NCBI GenBank assembly: GCA_946800325.1
Contig: OX326956.1
Location: 25,704,356 to 25,768,355 of the forward strand
Direction of reading: 5' to 3'
From: Luzula sylvatica
Lineage: Eukaryota > Streptophyta > Magnoliopsida > Poales > Juncaceae
DNA length: 64,000 bases
In this document: positions 1 to 15,587 of the stretch, piece after piece
Position numbering within the stretch: the stretch's first letter is position 1
How the letters are laid out: each line of letters begins with the position of its first letter
Notes under the pieces: model-generated
What the model was told of the DNA's origin: nothing
Databases searched by the model: none
The model's input: the letters and a program-made list of their open reading frames with translations, nothing else
Made by a program: the position numbers and the translations under genes

Positions 1-3000
1 GTTTGTACAATTTGGTGCAAAATTACGTAGTAAAACATGCGATCCAAATCATCTCAAAAACACGTTATTTGGGCCCCTCATAGCGTTATAAGAATGGTAT
101 GAATCGAAAAACAAACTTTCTTAGTGTCTATAAAATTTGGTGAAAAGTTACGTAGTGAAAGATACGATACAAACGATATAAAAACAAGTTATTTGAACTC
201 CTGAAAACGTAAAAAGATTTGCTTTGAATCGAATTGAAAACTTTCTTAGTGTTTGTACAATTTCGTGCAAAATTACGTAGTAAAAGATTCGATCCAAACC
301 ATCTAAAAAACCAGATATTTGGGCTCCTCGGAGAGTTATAAGATTGTTAGGAATCGAAAAACTTACTTTCTTTGTGTTTGTGAAATTTGTTGAAAAGTTA
401 CGTTGTGACAGATACGATACAAACGATCCAAAAACACGTTATTTGAACTCTTCAAAACTTAAAACGATTGCTATGAATCGAATTGAAAATTTTCTTAGTG
501 TTTTGTACAATTTGGTGAAAAGTTACGTTGTAAAACATTCGATCCGAACCATCTCAAAAACGCGTGATTTGGGCTCCTCATTCCATTATAAGAATGGTAT
601 GAATCGAAAAGCAAAGTTTCTTAGTGTTTGTAAAATTTGGTGAAAAGTTACGTAGTGAAAGATACGACACAAACGATCTAAAAACACGTTATTTGAACTC
701 TTCAAAACGTAAAACGATTGCTATGAATGGAATTGAAAACTTTCTTAGTGTTTGTACAATTTGGTGCAAAATTATGTAGTAAAAGATTCGATCCAAACCA
801 TCTAAAAAACAAGTTATTTGGGCTCCTCAGAGAGTTATAAGATTGTTATGAATCGAAAAACAAACTTTCTTAGTGTTTGTAAAATTTTGTGAGAAGTTAC
901 GTAGTGAAAGATACGCTACAAACGATCTAAAAACACGTTATTTGAACTCTTCAAAACGTAAAACGATTGCTATGAATGGAATTGCAAACTTTCTTTGTGT
1001 TTGTACAATTTGGTGCAAAATTATGTAGTAAAAGATTCGATCCAAACCATCTAAAAAACAAGTTATTTGGGCTCCTCAGAGAGTTATAAGATTGTTATGA
1101 ATCGAAAAACAAAATTTCTTAGTGTTTGTAAAATTTGGTGAAATATTACATAGTGCAAGATACGATACAAACGATCCAAAAACACGTTATTTGAACTCTT
1201 GAAAACGTAAAACGATTGAGATGAATCGAATTGAAAACTTTCGTAATGTTTGTACAATTTGTTGAAAAGTTACGTAGTAAAACATTCGATCCAAACCATC
1301 TCAAAAACACGTTATTTGGGCTCCTCATAACGTTATAAGAATGGTATGATTCGAAAAACAAACTTTCTTAGTGTTTGTAAAATTTCGTGAAAAGTTACGT
1401 AGTGAAAGATACGATACAAACGATCTAAAAACACGTTATTTGAACTCCTCAAAACGTAAAAAGATTGCTATGAATCGAATTGAAAACTGTCTTAGTGTTT
1501 GTACAATTTTGTGCAAAATTACGTAGTAAAAGTTTCGATCCAAACCATCTCAAAAGCAAGTTATTTGGGTTCCTCAGAGAGTTATAAGATTGTTATGAAT
1601 CGAAAAACAAACTTTCTGAGTATTTGAAAAATTTGGTGAAATATTACGTAGTGAAAGATACAATCCAAACCATCTCAAAAACACGTTATTTGGGCTCCTC
1701 GTACCATTATAAGAATGGTATGAATCGAAAAACAAAGTTTCTTAGTGTTTGTAAAATTTGGTGAAAAGTTACGTAGTGAAAGATACGATACAAACGATCT
1801 AAAAACACATTATTTGAACTCCTGAAAACGAAAAAATATTGCTATGAATCGAATTGAAATCTTTCTTAGTGTTTGTACAATTTTGTGCAAAATTACGTAG
1901 GAAAAGATTCGATCCAAACCATCTCAAAAACAAGTTATTTGGGCTCCTCCGAGAGTTATAAGATTGTTATGAATCGAAAAACAAACCTTCTCAGTGTTTG
2001 TAAAATTTTGTGAAAAGTTACGTAGTGAAAGATACGCTACAAACGATCTAAAAACACGTTATTTGAACTCTTCAAAACATAAAACGATTGCTATGAATCA
2101 AATTGAAAACTTTCTTAGTGTTTGTACAATTTGGTGAAAAGTTACGTAGTAAAATATTCCATCCAAACCATCTCAAAAACACGTTATTTGGACACCTCAT
2201 AACGTTATAAAAATGGTATGAATCCAAAACACACTTTTTTAGTGTTTGTAAAATTTGGTGAAAAGTTACGTAGTGAAAGATACGATATAAACGATGTAAA
2301 AACACGTAATTTGAACTCCGGAAAACGTAAAAAGATTGCTATGAATCGAATTGAAAACTGTCTTAGTGTTTGTACAATTTTGTGCAAAATTACGTAGTAA
2401 AAGATTCGATCCAAACCATCTCAAAAATAAGTTATAGGGTTCCTCAGAGAGTTATAAGATTGTTATGAATCGAAAAACAAACTTTCTTAGTGTTTGTAAA
2501 ATTTCGTGAAATATTACGTAGTGAAAGATACGATACAAACGATCCAAAAACACGTTATTTGAACTCTTCAAAACGTAAAACGATTGCTATGGATCGAATT
2601 GAAAACTTTCTTAGTGTTTGTACAATTTGGTGAAAAGTTACGTAGTAAAACATTCGATCCAAACCATCTCAAAAACACGTTATTTTGGCTCCTCATACCA
2701 TTATAAGAATAGTACGAATCGAAAAACAAACCTTCTTAGTGTTTGTAAAATTTCGTGAAAAGTTACGTAGTGAAATATACGATACAAACAATCTAAAAAC
2801 ACGTTATTTGAACTCCTCAAAACGTAAAAATATTCCTATGAATCGAATTGAAAACTTTCTTAGTGTTTGTACGTAGTAAAACATTCGATCCAAACAATCT
2901 AAAAAACAAGTTATTTGGGCTCCTCAGAGAGTTATAAGATTGTTATGAATCGAAAAACAAACTTTCTTCGTGTTTGTAAAATTAGGTGAAATATTTCGTA

Positions 3001-6000
3001 GTGAAAGATACGATACAAACGATCTAAAAACACGTTATTTGCACTCCTCAAAACTTAAAAAGATTGCGATGAATCGAATTGAAAACTCTCTTAGTATTTG
3101 TTTGTACAATTTGGTGCAAAATTACGTAGTAAAACATTCGATCCAAATCATCTCAAAAACACGTTATTTGGGCCCCTCATAGCGTTATAAGAATGGTATG
3201 AATCGAAAAACAAACTTTATTAGTGTCTATAAAATTTGGGGAAAAGTTACGTAGTGAAAGATACGATACAAACGATCTAAAAACACGTTATTTGAACTCC
3301 TCAAAACGTAAATATATTTCTATGAATCGAATTGAAAACTTTCTTAGTGTTTGTACAATTTGGTGCAAAATTACGTAGTAAAACATTCGATCCAAATCAT
3401 CTCAAAAAACGTTATATCGTCACCTCATAGCGTTATAAGAATGGTATGAATCGAAAAACAAACTTCCTTAGTGTTTATAAAATTTGGTGAAAAGTTACGT
3501 AGTGAAAGATACGATACCAACGATCTAAAAGCAAGTTATTTGAACTCCTCAAAACGTAAAAAGATTTGCTTTGAATCGAATTGAAAACTTTTTTCTTGTT
3601 TGTACAATTTGGTTAAAAATTACGTAGTTAAAGATTCGATCCAAACCATCTCAAAAACAAGTTATTTGGGCTCGTAAGATTGATATGAATCGAAAAACAA
3701 ACTTTCTTAGTGTTTGCAAAATTTGGTACAAACGATCTAAAAACAAGTTATTTGAACTCCTCAAAACGTAAAAATATTGCTATGAATCGAAATGAAAACA
3801 TTCTTAGTGTTTGTACAATTTTGTGCAAAATTACATAGTAAAAGATTCAATCCAAACCATCTAAAAAACAAGTTATTTGGGTGCCTCAGAGAGTTATAAG
3901 ATTGTTATGAATTGAAAAACAAACTTTCTTAGTGTTTGTAAAATTTGGTGAAAAGTTGCGTAGTAAAACATTCGATCCAAACCATCTCAAAAACACTTTA
4001 TTTGGGCTCCTCGTACCGTTATAAGAATGGTTTGAATCGAAAAACAAACTTTCTTAGTGTTTGTAAAATTTCGTGAAACGTTACGCAGTTAAAGATACGA
4101 TACAAACGATCTAAAAAGCGTTATTTGAACTCCTCAAAATGTAAAAATATTGCTATGAATCGAATGGAAAACTTTCTTACTGTTTGTACAAATTTGTGCA
4201 AAATTACGTAGTAAAAGATTCGATCCAAACCATCTAAGAAACAAGTTATATGGGCTCCTCAGAGAGTTATAAGATTGATATGAATCGAAAAACAAACTTA
4301 CTTAGTTTTTGTGATATTTGGTAAAAAGTTACGTAGTGAAAGATACGATACAAACGATCTAAAAATACGTTATTTGAACTCCTCAAAACTTAAAAAGATT
4401 GCTATGAATCGAATTGAAAACTTTCTTAGTGTTTGTACAATTCGGTACAAAATTACGTAATAAAACATTCGATCCAAATTATCTCAAAAACACGTTATTT
4501 GGGCTCCTCATAGCGTTATAAGAATGGTATGAATCAAAAAACAAACATTCTTAATGTTTATAAAATTTGGTGAAAAGTTACGTAATGAAAGATACGATAC
4601 AAACGATCTAAAAACACGTTATTTGAACTCCTCAAAACGTAAAAAGATTGATATGAATCGAATTGAAAACTGTCTTAGTGTTTGTACAATTTTGTGCAAA
4701 ATTACGTAGTAAAAGTTTCGATCCAAACCATCTCAAAAACAAGTTATTTGGGTTCCTCATAGAGTTATAAGATTGTTTTGAATCGAAAAACAAACTTTCT
4801 TAGTGTTTGTAAAATTTGGTGAAATATTACGTAGTGAAAGATATACAAATGATCCAAAAACACGTTATTTGAACTCTTCAAAACGTAAAACGATTGCTAT
4901 GAATCGAATTGAAAACTTTCTTAGTGTTTGTACAATTTGGTGAAAAGTTACGTAGTAAAACATTCGATCGAAACCATCTAAAAAGCACGTTATTTGGGAT
5001 CCTCATACCGTTATATGAATGCTATGAATTGAAAAACAAAATTTCTTAGTGTTTGTAAAATTTCGTGAAAAGTTATGTAGTGAAAGATACGATACAAACG
5101 ATCTATAAACACGTTATTTGAACTCCTCAAAACGTTAAAATATTCCTATGAATCGAATTGAAAACTTTCTTAGTGTTTGTACAATTTTATGGAAAATTAC
5201 GTAGTAAAAGATTCGATCCAAATAATCTAAAAAACAAGTTATTTGGGCTCCTCAGAGAGTTATAAGATTGTTATGAATCGAAAAACAAACTTTCTTAGTG
5301 TTTTTGTAAAATTTGGTGAAATATTACGTAGTGAAAGATACGATACAAACGATCTAAAAACACGTTATTTGAACTCCTAAAAACTTAAAAAGATTGCTAT
5401 GAATCGAATGGAAAACTTTCTTAGTGTTTGTACAATTTGGTGCAAAATTACGTAGTAAAACATGCGATCCAAATCATCTCAAAAACACATTATTTGGGCC
5501 CCTCATAGCGTTATAAGAATGGTATGAATCGAAAAACAAACTTTCTTAGTGTCTATAAAATTTGGTGAAAAGTTACGTAGTGAAAGATACGACACAAACG
5601 ATACAAAAACAAGTTATTTGAACTCCTGAAAACGTAAAAAGATTTGCTTTGAATCGAATTGAAAACTTTCTTAGTGTTTGTACAATTTCGTGCAAAATTA
5701 CGTAGTAAAAGATTCGATCCAAACCATCTAAAAAACCAGATATTTGGGCTCCTCGGAGAGTTATAAGATTGTTAGGAATCGAAAAACATACTTTCTTTGT
5801 GTTTGTGAAATTTGGTGAAAAGTTACGTTGTGACAGATACGATACAAACGATCCAAAAACACGTTATTTGAACTCTTCAAAACTTAAAACGTTTGCTATG
5901 AATCGAATTGAAAATTTTCTTAGTGTTTTGTACAATTTGGTGAAAAGTTACGTTGTAAAACATTCGATCCGAACCATCTCAAAAACGCGTGATTTGGGCT

Positions 6001-8043
6001 CCTCATATCATTATAAGAATGGTATGAATCGAAAAACAAAGTTTCTTAGTGTTTGTAAAATTTGGTGAAAAGTTACGTAGTGAAAGATACGACACAAACG
6101 ATCTAAAAACACGTTATTTGAACTCTTCAAAACGTAAAACGATTGCTATGAATGGAATTGAAAACTTTCTTAGTGTTTGTACAATTTGGTGCAAAATTAT
6201 GTAGTAAAAGATTCGATCCAAACCATCTAAAAAACAAGTTATTTGGGCTCCTCAGAGAGTTATAAGATTGTTATGAATCGAAAAACAAACTTTCTTAGTG
6301 TTTGTAAAATTTTGTGAAAAGTTACGTAGTCAAAGATACGCTACAAACGATCTAAAAACACGTTATTTGAACTCTTCAAAACGTAAAACGATTGCTATGA
6401 ATGGAATTGAAAACTTTCTTTGTGTTTGTACAATTTTGTGCAAAATTATGTAGTAAAAGATTCGATCCAAACCATCTAAAAAACAAGTTATTTGGGCTCC
6501 TCAGAGAGTTATAAGATTGTTATGAATCGAAAAACAAACTTTCTTAGTGTTTGTAAAATTTGGTGAAATATTACGTATTGCAAGATACGATACAAACGAT
6601 CCAAAAACACGTTATTTGAACTCTTGAAAATGTAAAACGATTGAGATGAATCGAATTGAAAACTTTCGTAATGTTTGTACAATTTGTTGAAAAGTTACGT
6701 AGTAAAACATTCGATCCAAACCATCTCAAAAACACGTTATTTGGGCTCCTCATAACGTTATAAGAATGGTATGAATCGGAAAACAAACTTTCTTAGTGTT
6801 TGTAAAATTTCGTGAAAAGTTACGTAGTGAAAGATACGATACAAACGATCTAAAAACACGTTATTTGAACTCCTCAAAACGTAAAAAGATTGCTATGAAT
6901 CGAATTGAAAACTGTCTTAGTGTTTGTACAATTTTGTACAAAATTACGTAGTAAAAGTTTCGATCCAAACCATCTCAAAAGCAAGTTATTTGGGTTCCTC
7001 AGAGAGTTATAAGATTGTTATGAATCGAAAAGCAAACTTTCTGAGTATTTGAAAAATTTGGTGAAATATTACGTAGTGAAAGATACAATCCAAACCATCT
7101 CAAAAACACGTTATTTGGGCTCCTCGTACCGTTATAAGAATGGTATGAATCGAAAAACAAAGTTTCTTAGTGTTTGTAAAATTTGGTGAAAAGTTACGTA
7201 GTGAAAGATACGATACAAACGATCTAAAAACACGTTATTTGAACTCCTGAAAACGAAAAAATATGGCTATGAATCGAATTGAAATATTTCTTAGTGTTTG
7301 TACAATTTTGTGAAAAGTTACGTAGTAAAATATTCGATCCAAACCATCTAAAAAACACGTTATTTGGGCTCCTCATACCGTTATAAGAATGGTATGAATT
7401 GAAAAACAAACTTTCTCAGTGTTTGTAAAATTTCGTGAAAAGTTATGTAGTGAAAGATACGATAGAAACGATCTATAAACACGTTATTTGAACTCCTCAA
7501 AACTTAAAAAGATTGCTATGAATCGAATGGAAAACTTTCTTAGTGTTTGTACAATTTGGTGCAAAATTACGTAGTAAAACATGCCATCCAAATCATCTCA
7601 AAAACACGTTATTTAGGCCCCTCATAGCGTTATAAGAATGGTATGAATCGATAAACAAACTTTCTTAGTGTCTATAAAATTTGGTGAAAGGTTACGTAGT
7701 GAAAGATACGATACAAACGATATAAAAACAAGTTATTTGAACTCCTGAAAACGTAAAAAGATTTGCTTTGAATCGAATTGAAAACTTTCTTACTGTTTGT
7801 ACAATTTCGTGCAAAATTACGTAGTAAAAGATTCGATCCAAATAATCTAAAAAACAAGTTATTTGGGCTCCTCAGAGAGGTATAAGATTGTTATGAATCG
7901 AAAAACAAACTTTCTTAGTGTTTGTAAAATTTGGTGAAATATTACGTAGGGAAAGATACGATACAAACGATCTAAAAACACGTTATTTGAACTCCTCAAA
8001 ACTTAAAAAGATTGCTATGAATCGAATGGAAAACTTTCTTAGT
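1..8043. repeat. Satellite higher-order repeat, copy 1 (blocks P1 + Q1)
   Basis: The sequence from position 1 recurs from 8044 with an offset of exactly 8043, with only scattered single-base differences. Inside it, 5426 restarts the same block at offset 5425, so the unit is a 5425 bp block (P1, 1-5425) plus a 2618 bp shortened, slightly diverged copy (Q1, 5426-8043). Q1 follows P1 to about 7300 and then switches to other monomer variants. The true left end of the unit cannot be placed, because the array continues out of the window. Confidence 0.9.
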
Positions 8044-11000
8044 GTTTGTACAATTTGGTGCAAAATTACGTAGTAAAACATGCGATCCAAATCATCTCAA
8101 AAACACGTTATTTGGGCCCCTCATAGCGTTATAAGAATGGTATGAATCGAAAAACAAACTTTCTTAGTGTCTATAAAATTTGGTGAAAAGTTACGTAGTG
8201 AAAGATACGATACAAACGATATAAAAACAAGTTATTTGAACTCCTGAAAACGTAAAAAGATTTGCTTTGAATCGAATTGAAAACTTTCTTAGTGTTTGTA
8301 CAATTTCGTGCAAAATTACGTAGTAAAAGATTCGATCCAAACCATCTAAAAAACCAGATATTTGGGCTCCTCGGAGAGTTATAAGATTGTTAGGAATCGA
8401 AAAACTTACTTTCTTTGTGTTTGTGAAATTTGTTGAAAAGTTACGTTGTGACAGATACGATACAAACGATCCAAAAACACGTTATTTGAACTCTTCAAAA
8501 CTTAAAACGATTGCTATGAATCGAATTGAAAATTTTCTTAGTGTTTTGTACAATTTGGTGAAAAGTTACGTTGTAAAACATTCGATCCGAACCATCTCAA
8601 AAACGCGTGATTTGGGCTCCTCATTCCATTATAAGAATGGTATGAATCGAAAAGCAAAGTTTCTTAGTGTTTGTAAAATTTGGTGAAAAGTTACGTAGTG
8701 AAAGATACGACACAAACGATCTAAAAACACGTTATTTGAACTCTTCAAAACGTAAAACGATTGCTATGAATGGAATTGAAAACTTTCTTAGTGTTTGTAC
8801 AATTTGGTGCAAAATTATGTAGTAAAAGATTCGATCCAAACCATCTAAAAAACAAGTTATTTGGGCTCCTCAGAGAGTTATAAGATTGTTATGAATCGAA
8901 AAACAAACTTTCTTAGTGTTTGTAAAATTTTGTGAGAAGTTACGTAGTGAAAGATACGCTACAAACGATCTAAAAACACGTTATTTGAACTCTTCAAAAC
9001 GTAAAACGATTGCTATGAATGGAATTGCAAACTTTCTTTGTGTTTGTACAATTTGGTGCAAAATTATGTAGTAAAAGATTCGATCCAAACCATCTAAAAA
9101 ACAAGTTATTTGGGCTCCTCAGAGAGTTATAAGATTGTTATGAATCGAAAAACAAAATTTCTTAGTGTTTGTAAAATTTGGTGAAATATTACATAGTGCA
9201 AGATACGATACAAACGATCCAAAAACACGTTATTTGAACTCTTGAAAACGTAAAACGATTGAGATGAATCGAATTGAAAACTTTCGTAATGTTTGTACAA
9301 TTTGTTGAAAAGTTACGTAGTAAAACATTCGATCCAAACCATCTCAAAAACACGTTATTTGGGCTCCTCATAACGTTATAAGAATGGTATGATTCGAAAA
9401 ACAAACTTTCTTAGTGTTTGTAAAATTTCGTGAAAAGTTACGTAGTGAAAGATACGATACAAACGATCTAAAAACACGTTATTTGAACTCCTCAAAACGT
9501 AAAAAGATTGCTATGAATCGAATTGAAAACTGTCTTAGTGTTTGTACAATTTTGTGCAAAATTACGTAGTAAAAGTTTCGATCCAAACCATCTCAAAAGC
9601 AAGTTATTTGGGTTCCTCAGAGAGTTATAAGATTGTTATGAATCGAAAAACAAACTTTCTGAGTATTTGAAAAATTTGGTGAAATATTACGTAGTGAAAG
9701 ATACAATCCAAACCATCTCAAAAACACGTTATTTGGGCTCCTCGTACCATTATAAGAATGGTATGAATCGAAAAACAAAGTTTCTTAGTGTTTGTAAAAT
9801 TTGGTGAAAAGTTACGTAGTGAAAGATACGATACAAACGATCTAAAAACACATTATTTGAACTCCTGAAAACGAAAAAATATTGCTATGAATCGAATTGA
9901 AATCTTTCTTAGTGTTTGTACAATTTTGTGCAAAATTACGTAGGAAAAGATTCGATCCAAACCATCTCAAAAACAAGTTATTTGGGCTCCTCCGAGAGTT
10001 ATAAGATTGTTATGAATCGAAAAACAAACCTTCTCAGTGTTTGTAAAATTTTGTGAAAAGTTACGTAGTGAAAGATACGCTACAAACGATCTAAAAACAC
10101 GTTATTTGAACTCTTCAAAACATAAAACGATTGCTATGAATCAAATTGAAAACTTTCTTAGTGTTTGTACAATTTGGTGAAAAGTTACGTAGTAAAATAT
10201 TCCATCCAAACCATCTCAAAAACACGTTATTTGGACACCTCATAACGTTATAAAAATGGTATGAATCCAAAACACACTTTTTTAGTGTTTGTAAAATTTG
10301 GTGAAAAGTTACGTAGTGAAAGATACGATATAAACGATGTAAAAACACGTAATTTGAACTCCGGAAAACGTAAAAAGATTGCTATGAATCGAATTGAAAA
10401 CTGTCTTAGTGTTTGTACAATTTTGTGCAAAATTACGTAGTAAAAGATTCGATCCAAACCATCTCAAAAATAAGTTATAGGGTTCCTCAGAGAGTTATAA
10501 GATTGTTATGAATCGAAAAACAAACTTTCTTAGTGTTTGTAAAATTTCGTGAAATATTACGTAGTGAAAGATACGATACAAACGATCCAAAAACACGTTA
10601 TTTGAACTCTTCAAAACGTAAAACGATTGCTATGGATCGAATTGAAAACTTTCTTAGTGTTTGTACAATTTGGTGAAAAGTTACGTAGTAAAACATTCGA
10701 TCCAAACCATCTCAAAAACACGTTATTTTGGCTCCTCATACCATTATAAGAATAGTACGAATCGAAAAACAAACCTTCTTAGTGTTTGTAAAATTTCGTG
10801 AAAAGTTACGTAGTGAAATATACGATACAAACAATCTAAAAACACGTTATTTGAACTCCTCAAAACGTAAAAATATTCCTATGAATCGAATTGAAAACTT
10901 TCTTAGTGTTTGTACGTAGTAAAACATTCGATCCAAACAATCTAAAAAACAAGTTATTTGGGCTCCTCAGAGAGTTATAAGATTGTTATGAATCGAAAAA

Positions 11001-14000
11001 CAAACTTTCTTCGTGTTTGTAAAATTAGGTGAAATATTTCGTAGTGAAAGATACGATACAAACGATCTAAAAACACGTTATTTGCACTCCTCAAAACTTA
11101 AAAAGATTGCGATGAATCGAATTGAAAACTCTCTTAGTATTTGTTTGTACAATTTGGTGCAAAATTACGTAGTAAAACATTCGATCCAAATCATCTCAAA
11201 AACACGTTATTTGGGCCCCTCATAGCGTTATAAGAATGGTATGAATCGAAAAACAAACTTTATTAGTGTCTATAAAATTTGGGGAAAAGTTACGTAGTGA
11301 AAGATACGATACAAACGATCTAAAAACACGTTATTTGAACTCCTCAAAACGTAAATATATTTCTATGAATCGAATTGAAAACTTTCTTAGTGTTTGTACA
11401 ATTTGGTGCAAAATTACGTAGTAAAACATTCGATCCAAATCATCTCAAAAAACGTTATATCGTCACCTCATAGCGTTATAAGAATGGTATGAATCGAAAA
11501 ACAAACTTCCTTAGTGTTTATAAAATTTGGTGAAAAGTTACGTAGTGAAAGATACGATACCAACGATCTAAAAGCAAGTTATTTGAACTCCTCAAAACGT
11601 AAAAAGATTTGCTTTGAATCGAATTGAAAACTTTTTTCTTGTTTGTACAATTTGGTTAAAAATTACGTAGTTAAAGATTCGATCCAAACCATCTCAAAAA
11701 CAAGTTATTTGGGCTCGTAAGATTGATATGAATCGAAAAACAAACTTTCTTAGTGTTTGCAAAATTTGGTACAAACGATCTAAAAACAAGTTATTTGAAC
11801 TCCTCAAAACGTAAAAATATTGCTATGAATCGAAATGAAAACATTCTTAGTGTTTGTACAATTTTGTGCAAAATTACATAGTAAAAGATTCAATCCAAAC
11901 CATCTAAAAAACAAGTTATTTGGGTGCCTCAGAGAGTTATAAGATTGTTATGAATTGAAAAACAAACTTTCTTAGTGTTTGTAAAATTTGGTGAAAAGTT
12001 GCGTAGTAAAACATTCGATCCAAACCATCTCAAAAACACTTTATTTGGGCTCCTCGTACCGTTATAAGAATGGTTTGAATCGAAAAACAAACTTTCTTAG
12101 TGTTTGTAAAATTTCGTGAAAAGTTACGCAGTTAAAGATACGATACAAACGATCTAAAAAGCGTTATTTGAACTCCTCAAAATGTAAAAATATTGCTATG
12201 AATCGAATGGAAAACTTTCTTACTGTTTGTACAAATTTGTGCAAAATTACGTAGTAAAAGATTCGATCCAAACCATCTAAGAAACAAGTTATATGGGCTC
12301 CTCAGAGAGTTATAAGATTGATATGAATCGAAAAACAAACTTACTTAGTTTTTGTGATATTTGGTAAAAAGTTACGTAGTGAAAGATACGATACAAACGA
12401 TCTAAAAATACGTTATTTGAACTCCTCAAAACTTAAAAAGATTGCTATGAATCGAATTGAAAACTTTCTTAGTGTTTGTACAATTCGGTACAAAATTACG
12501 TAGTAAAACATTCCATCCAAATTATCTCAAAAACACGTTATTTGGGCTCCTCATAGCGTTATAAGAATGGTATGAATCAAAAAACAAACATTCTTAATGT
12601 TTATAAAATTTGGTGAAAAGTTACGTAATGAAAGATACGATACAAACGATCTAAAAACACGTTATTTGAACTCCTCAAAACGTAAAAAGATTGATATGAA
12701 TCGAATTGAAAACTGTCTTAGTGTTTGTACAATTTTGTGCAAAATTACGTAGTAAAAGTTTCGATCCAAACCATCTCAAAAACAAGTTATTTGGGTTCCT
12801 CATAGAGTTATAAGATTGTTTTGAATCGAAAAACAAACTTTCTTAGTGTTTGTAAAATTTGGTGAAATATTACGTAGTGAAAGATATACAAATGATCCAA
12901 AAACACGTTATTTGAACTCTTCAAAACGTAAAACGATTGCTATGAATCGAATTGAAAACTTTCTTAGTGTTTGTACAATTTGGTGAAAAGTTACGTAGTA
13001 AAACATTCGATCGAAACCATCTAAAAAGCACGTTATTTGGGATCCTCATACCGTTATATGAATGCTATGAATTGAAAAACAAAATTTCTTAGTGTTTGTA
13101 AAATTTCGTGAAAAGTTATGTAGTGAAAGATACGATACAAACGATCTATAAACACGTTATTTGAACTCCTCAAAACGTTAAAATATTCCTATGAATCGAA
13201 TTGAAAACTTTCTTAGTGTTTGTACAATTTTATGGAAAATTACGTAGTAAAAGATTCGATCCAAATAATCTAAAAAACAAGTTATTTGGGCTCCTCAGAG
13301 AGTTATAAGATTGTTATGAATCGAAAAACAAACTTTCTTAGTGTTTTTGTAAAATTTGGTGAAATATTACGTAGTGAAAGATACGATACAAACGATCTAA
13401 AAACACGTTATTTGAACTCCTAAAAACTTAAAAAGATTGCTATGAATCGAATGGAAAACTTTCTTAGTGTTTGTACAATTTGGTGCAAAATTACGTAGTA
13501 AAACATGCGATCCAAATCATCTCAAAAACACATTATTTGGGCCCCTCATAGCGTTATAAGAATGGTATGAATCGAAAAACAAACTTTCTTAGTGTCTATA
13601 AAATTTGGTGAAAAGTTACGTAGTGAAAGATACGACACAAACGATACAAAAACAAGTTATTTGAACTCCTGAAAACGTAAAAAGATTTGCTTTGAATCGA
13701 ATTGAAAACTTTCTTAGTGTTTGTACAATTTCGTGCAAAATTACGTAGTAAAAGATTCGATCCAAACCATCTAAAAAACCAGATATTTGGGCTCCTCGGA
13801 GAGTTATAAGATTGTTAGGAATCGAAAAACATACTTTCTTTGTGTTTGTGAAATTTGGTGAAAAGTTACGTTGTGACAGATACGATACAAACGATCCAAA
13901 AACACGTTATTTGAACTCTTCAAAACTTAAAACGTTTGCTATGAATCGAATTGAAAATTTTCTTAGTGTTTTGTACAATTTGGTGAAAAGTTACGTTGTA

Positions 14001-15587
14001 AAACATTCGATCCGAACCATCTCAAAAACGCGTGATTTGGGCTCCTCATATCATTATAAGAATGGTATGAATCGAAAAACAAAGTTTCTTAGTGTTTGTA
14101 AAATTTGGTGAAAAGTTACGTAGTGAAAGATACGACACAAACGATCTAAAAACACGTTATTTGAACTCTTCAAAACGTAAAACGATTGCTATGAATGGAA
14201 TTGAAAACTTTCTTAGTTATTGTACAATTTGGTGCAAAATTATGTAGTAAAAGATTCGATCCAAACCATCTAAAAAACAAGTTATTTGGGCTCCTCAGAG
14301 AGTTATAAGATTGTTATGAATCGAAAAACAAACTTTCTTAGTGTTTGTAAAATTTTGTGAAAAGTTACGTAGTCAAAGATACGCTACAAACGATCTAAAA
14401 ACACGTTATTTGAACTCTTCAAAACGTAAAACGATTGCTATGAATGGAATTGAAAACTTTCTTTGTGTTTGTACAATTTTGTGCAAAATTATGTAGTAAA
14501 AGATTCGATCCAAACCATCTAAAAAACAAGTTATTTGGGCTCCTCAGAGAGTTATAAGATTGTTATGAATCGAAAAACAAACTTTCTTAGTGTTTGTAAA
14601 ATTTGGTGAAATATTACGTATTGCAAGATACGATACAAACGATCCAAAAACACGTTATTTGAACTCTTGAAAATGTAAAACGATTGAGATGAATCGAATT
14701 GAAAACTTTCGTAATGTTTGTACAATTTGTTGAAAAGTTACGTAGTAAAACATTCGATCCAAACCATCTCAAAAACACGTTATTTGGGCTCCTCATAACG
14801 TTATAAGAATGGTATGAATCGGAAAACAAACTTTCTTAGTGTTTGTAAAATTTCGTGAAAAGTTACGTAGTGAAAGATACGATACAAACGATCTAAAAAC
14901 ACGTTATTTGAACTCCTCAAAACGTAAAAAGATTGCTATGAATCGAATTGAAAACTGTCTTAGTGTTTGTACAATTTTGTGCAAAATTACGTAGTAAAAG
15001 TTTCGATCCAAACCATCTCAAAAGCAAGTTATTTGGGTTCCTCAGAGAGTTATAAGATTGTTATGAATCGAAAAGCAAACTTTCTGAGTATTTGAAAAAT
15101 TTGGTGAAATATTACGTAGTGAAAGATACAATCCAAACCATCTCAAAAACACGTTATTTGGGCTCCTCGTACCGTTATAAGAATGGTATGAATCGAAAAA
15201 CAAAGTTTCTTAGTGTTTGTAAAATTTGGTGAAAAGTTACGTAGTGAAAGATACGATACAAACGATCTAAAAACACGTTATTTGAACTCCTGAAAACGAA
15301 AAAATATGGCTATGAATCGAATTGAAATATTTCTTAGTGTTTGTACAATTTTGTGAAAAGTTACGTAGTAAAATATTCGATCCAAACCATCTAAAAAACA
15401 CGTTATTTGGGCTCCTCAGAGAGTTATAAGATTGTTATGAATCGAAAAACAAACTTTCTTAGTGTTTGTAAAATTTGGTGAAATATTACGTAGGGAAAGA
15501 TACGATACAAACGATCTAAAAACACGTTATTTGAACTCCTCAAAACTTAAAAAGATTGCTATGAATCGAATGGAAAACTTTCTTAGT
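8044..15587. repeat. Satellite higher-order repeat, copy 2 (P2 + shortened Q2)
   Basis: P2 (8044-13468) matches P1 at offset 8043. Q2 (13469-15587) is 2119 bp, 499 bp shorter than Q1. The loss lies at about 15411-15420, where sequence equal to 7368-7375 continues directly into sequence equal to 7867 onward. The lost piece is about four monomers, so the A/B register is kept. Examples of single-base differences from copy 1 are 4079/12122, 4460/12503 and 4471/12514. Confidence 0.9.
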
